From positions 1 to 6,457 of the forward strand of contig JAUWNF010000201.1 of assembly GCA_030612785.1 (NCBI GenBank): a DNA stretch of 6,457 bases. The letters are read 5' to 3'. Made by a program: the position numbers and the translations under genes. Under the pieces are notes generated by a model. It ran no database searches. It saw only the letters and a list, made by a program, of their open reading frames with translations, and had not been told where the DNA came from. This document shows, one piece after another, positions 5,566 through 6,457 of this stretch (the stretch's first letter is position 1; every line of letters begins with the position of its first letter). Origin of the DNA: Phycisphaerales bacterium (lineage in GTDB: Bacteria > Planctomycetota > Phycisphaerae > UBA1845).

Positions 5566-6457
5566 TTACTGAAAGAGGTTGGGGAACTGCTTCTGCTGGT
5601 ACGCGGGATTGGGTTGGCCTCCGTAACTATCGATGTCGGCGAAGTTGCGGTCGTAGACGAAACCGAACCCATAGCTCACCCGAAACGCGTTGCGTAGTAC
5701 CGCCAGGAAAGTCGCCACCGGATGCGTGCCCACCAGGATCAAGTCGTCTTTCTTGATAAAGAAATCCTGCTCCTTACCGGCGAAAATCGCGTCCAGGTTC
5801 ACCTGGATCATTTGCTCGCGGTCGCCCAGACGGCGGTAGACCGTGCAGTGCGTCGGCCAGGCCAGTTGCCCGAGGTTACCTGCGGACGCAATGGCCGTCT
5901 TGAGCGTGATTATCCGCGCGGTCAGCAAATACGCCCCCGGGCGCGCGACGTGGCCCATCAGGTAGTATTCCCCGTGGTCTCCAGCAACCACGCGGATGGC
6001 ATCACCCGGGCGGATCACAATGTTATGTCGCGGGTCGCCCTCGCGCAGCGCGCTGGCGGAAATCCTGATCACCCGCTGTTCGTTCAGCCCGGCTACCTGC
6101 GCCCAGTCGATGGACGGTTGCGTCGCTCGGTCCGGCTCCGCCACTGCTTCCTTGACGGCGGCTTCCGCCGGTGTAGTGGTCGGTGCTTCGGTCTCAATCC
6201 ATTTCCCGTTGTAGTAAATCCAACGTGGTTGCGACGGGGTGGCCGGCACCGACTCCGCCGGGAGCGTAACTGCCGGGGCGCTGCTTGTCGTCGGCTCGCC
6301 GACTGTTATTTCGATGATTTCCTCGCGTGCCTCCCGCACAGCGGGCGGCGCTGCCGTCGTCGCCGGCCTCTTGCCTGCGGCGGGTTCCGGTTTCACTTCA
6401 ACCCACTCTCCGTCCCGGAATTCCCACTTGGGGACCGGTGATGTGGCAGGAGCCGTA
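5566..6457 (-). CDS. Polysaccharide export protein (Wza/KpsD-like) with SLBB domain, 5' end outside window
   Basis: The frame is open from the right edge to the TAA at 5566 (296 codons); the real start lies beyond the window. The GTG at 6396 is internal, since the frame continues upstream with coherent protein. Such proteins form or gate the periplasmic/outer-membrane channel through which polymer leaves. Seen: a Pro/Ala/Thr/Glu-rich linker (about 6457-6105) with two W-x3-[DN]G-x-W modules; the end of a beta-grasp unit (NIVIRPGDAIRVV, 6021-5983); and an SLBB domain (about 5967-5728) with YYLMGHVARPGAY, a TLKTAIASAGNLG helix and DDLILVG. The C-terminus holds FLAVLRNAFRVSYGFGFVY and DRNFADIDSYG. 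I associate this tail with planctomycete export proteins, by memory only. The usual N-terminal lipoprotein signal and poly-export domain would be upstream and cannot be checked. It is first in a tight unit with exosortase and kinase. Confidence 0.88.
   Translation of the reverse strand, partial: TAPATSPVPKWEFRDGEWVEVKPEPAAGKRPATTAAPPAVREAREEIIEITVGEPTTSSAPAVTLPAESVPATPSQPRWIYYNGKWIETEAPTTTPAEAAVKEAVAEPDRATQPSIDWAQVAGLNEQRVIRISASALREGDPRHNIVIRPGDAIRVVAGDHGEYYLMGHVARPGAYLLTARIITLKTAIASAGNLGQLAWPTHCTVYRRLGDREQMIQVNLDAIFAGKEQDFFIKKDDLILVGTHPVATFLAVLRNAFRVSYGFGFVYDRNFADIDSYGGQPNPAYQQKQFPNLFQ
6193..6228 (-). repeat. Second copy of a 12-residue W-x3-[DN]G-x-W-[IV]-E module
   Basis: It encodes PRWIYYNGKWIE. 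The module matches the copy at 6397-6432 at five identical positions (P, W, G, W, E), with conservative changes at most others (K/R, F/Y, D/N, V/I). It is a protein-level repeat in the linker before the SLBB domain. Confidence 0.75.
6397..6432 (-). repeat. First copy of a 12-residue W-x3-[DN]G-x-W-[IV]-E module
   Basis: It encodes PKWEFRDGEWVE. It lies exactly 68 codons before the second copy, and the sequence between them is low-complexity. More copies may lie beyond the right edge. Confidence 0.75.

Noticed and set aside
5566..6396. Treating the GTG at 6396 as the start of the export protein
   Set aside because: The frame stays open to the window edge and encodes the first W-x3-DG-x-W module just upstream, so this codon is internal.
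5722..6441. 239-codon plus-strand open frame opposite the export protein
   Set aside because: Its Arg-rich translation mirrors the SLBB protein's codons, and the SLBB reading is convincing on the minus strand.

Overview
The window looks like part of an exopolysaccharide synthesis and export locus, probably from a member of the Planctomycetota or a related phylum. That assignment rests on the GC-rich sequence, on an exosortase placed between a Wza-type export gene and a Wzc-type kinase gene, and on the C-terminal signature of the export protein (SYGFGFVYDRNFADIDSYG), which I associate with planctomycetes from memory. No ribosomal or other phylogenetic marker is present, so it is tentative. All five genes lie on the minus strand; larger coordinates are upstream.

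In transcription order: (1) 6457-5566, the C-terminal 296 residues of an SLBB-domain polysaccharide export protein whose start lies beyond the right edge. It carries a low-complexity linker with a repeated W-x3-[DN]G-x-W module. (2) 5557-4607, a complete multi-pass exosortase with the Cys/Arg/His triad. (3) 4610-2331, a complete fused Wzz-type chain-length regulator and BY-type tyrosine autokinase, overlapping gene 2 by 4 bp (ATGA). (4) 2230-1298, a complete UDP-glucuronate decarboxylase (UDP-xylose synthase), separated from gene 3 by a 100-nt AT-rich gap. (5) 1182-1, an M20-family amidohydrolase whose stop lies just past the left edge.

Genes 1-3 are almost certainly one transcription unit, with gaps of 8 nt and -4 nt. 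They form an envelope machine: outer-membrane/periplasmic export protein, inner-membrane co-polymerase with cytoplasmic kinase, and a membrane transpeptidase expected to process sorted surface proteins. Gene 4 would supply UDP-xylose for the polymer. It may be read through from gene 3 or have its own promoter in the AT-rich gap. Gene 5 has a strong ribosome binding site and no evident link to polysaccharide, so it may be a bystander.

There is no stretch over 300 bases without a gene. The two intergenic gaps (100 and 115 nt) hold small hairpins and a possible promoter but no RNA gene. I saw no tRNA, rRNA, CRISPR array, insertion sequence or origin.
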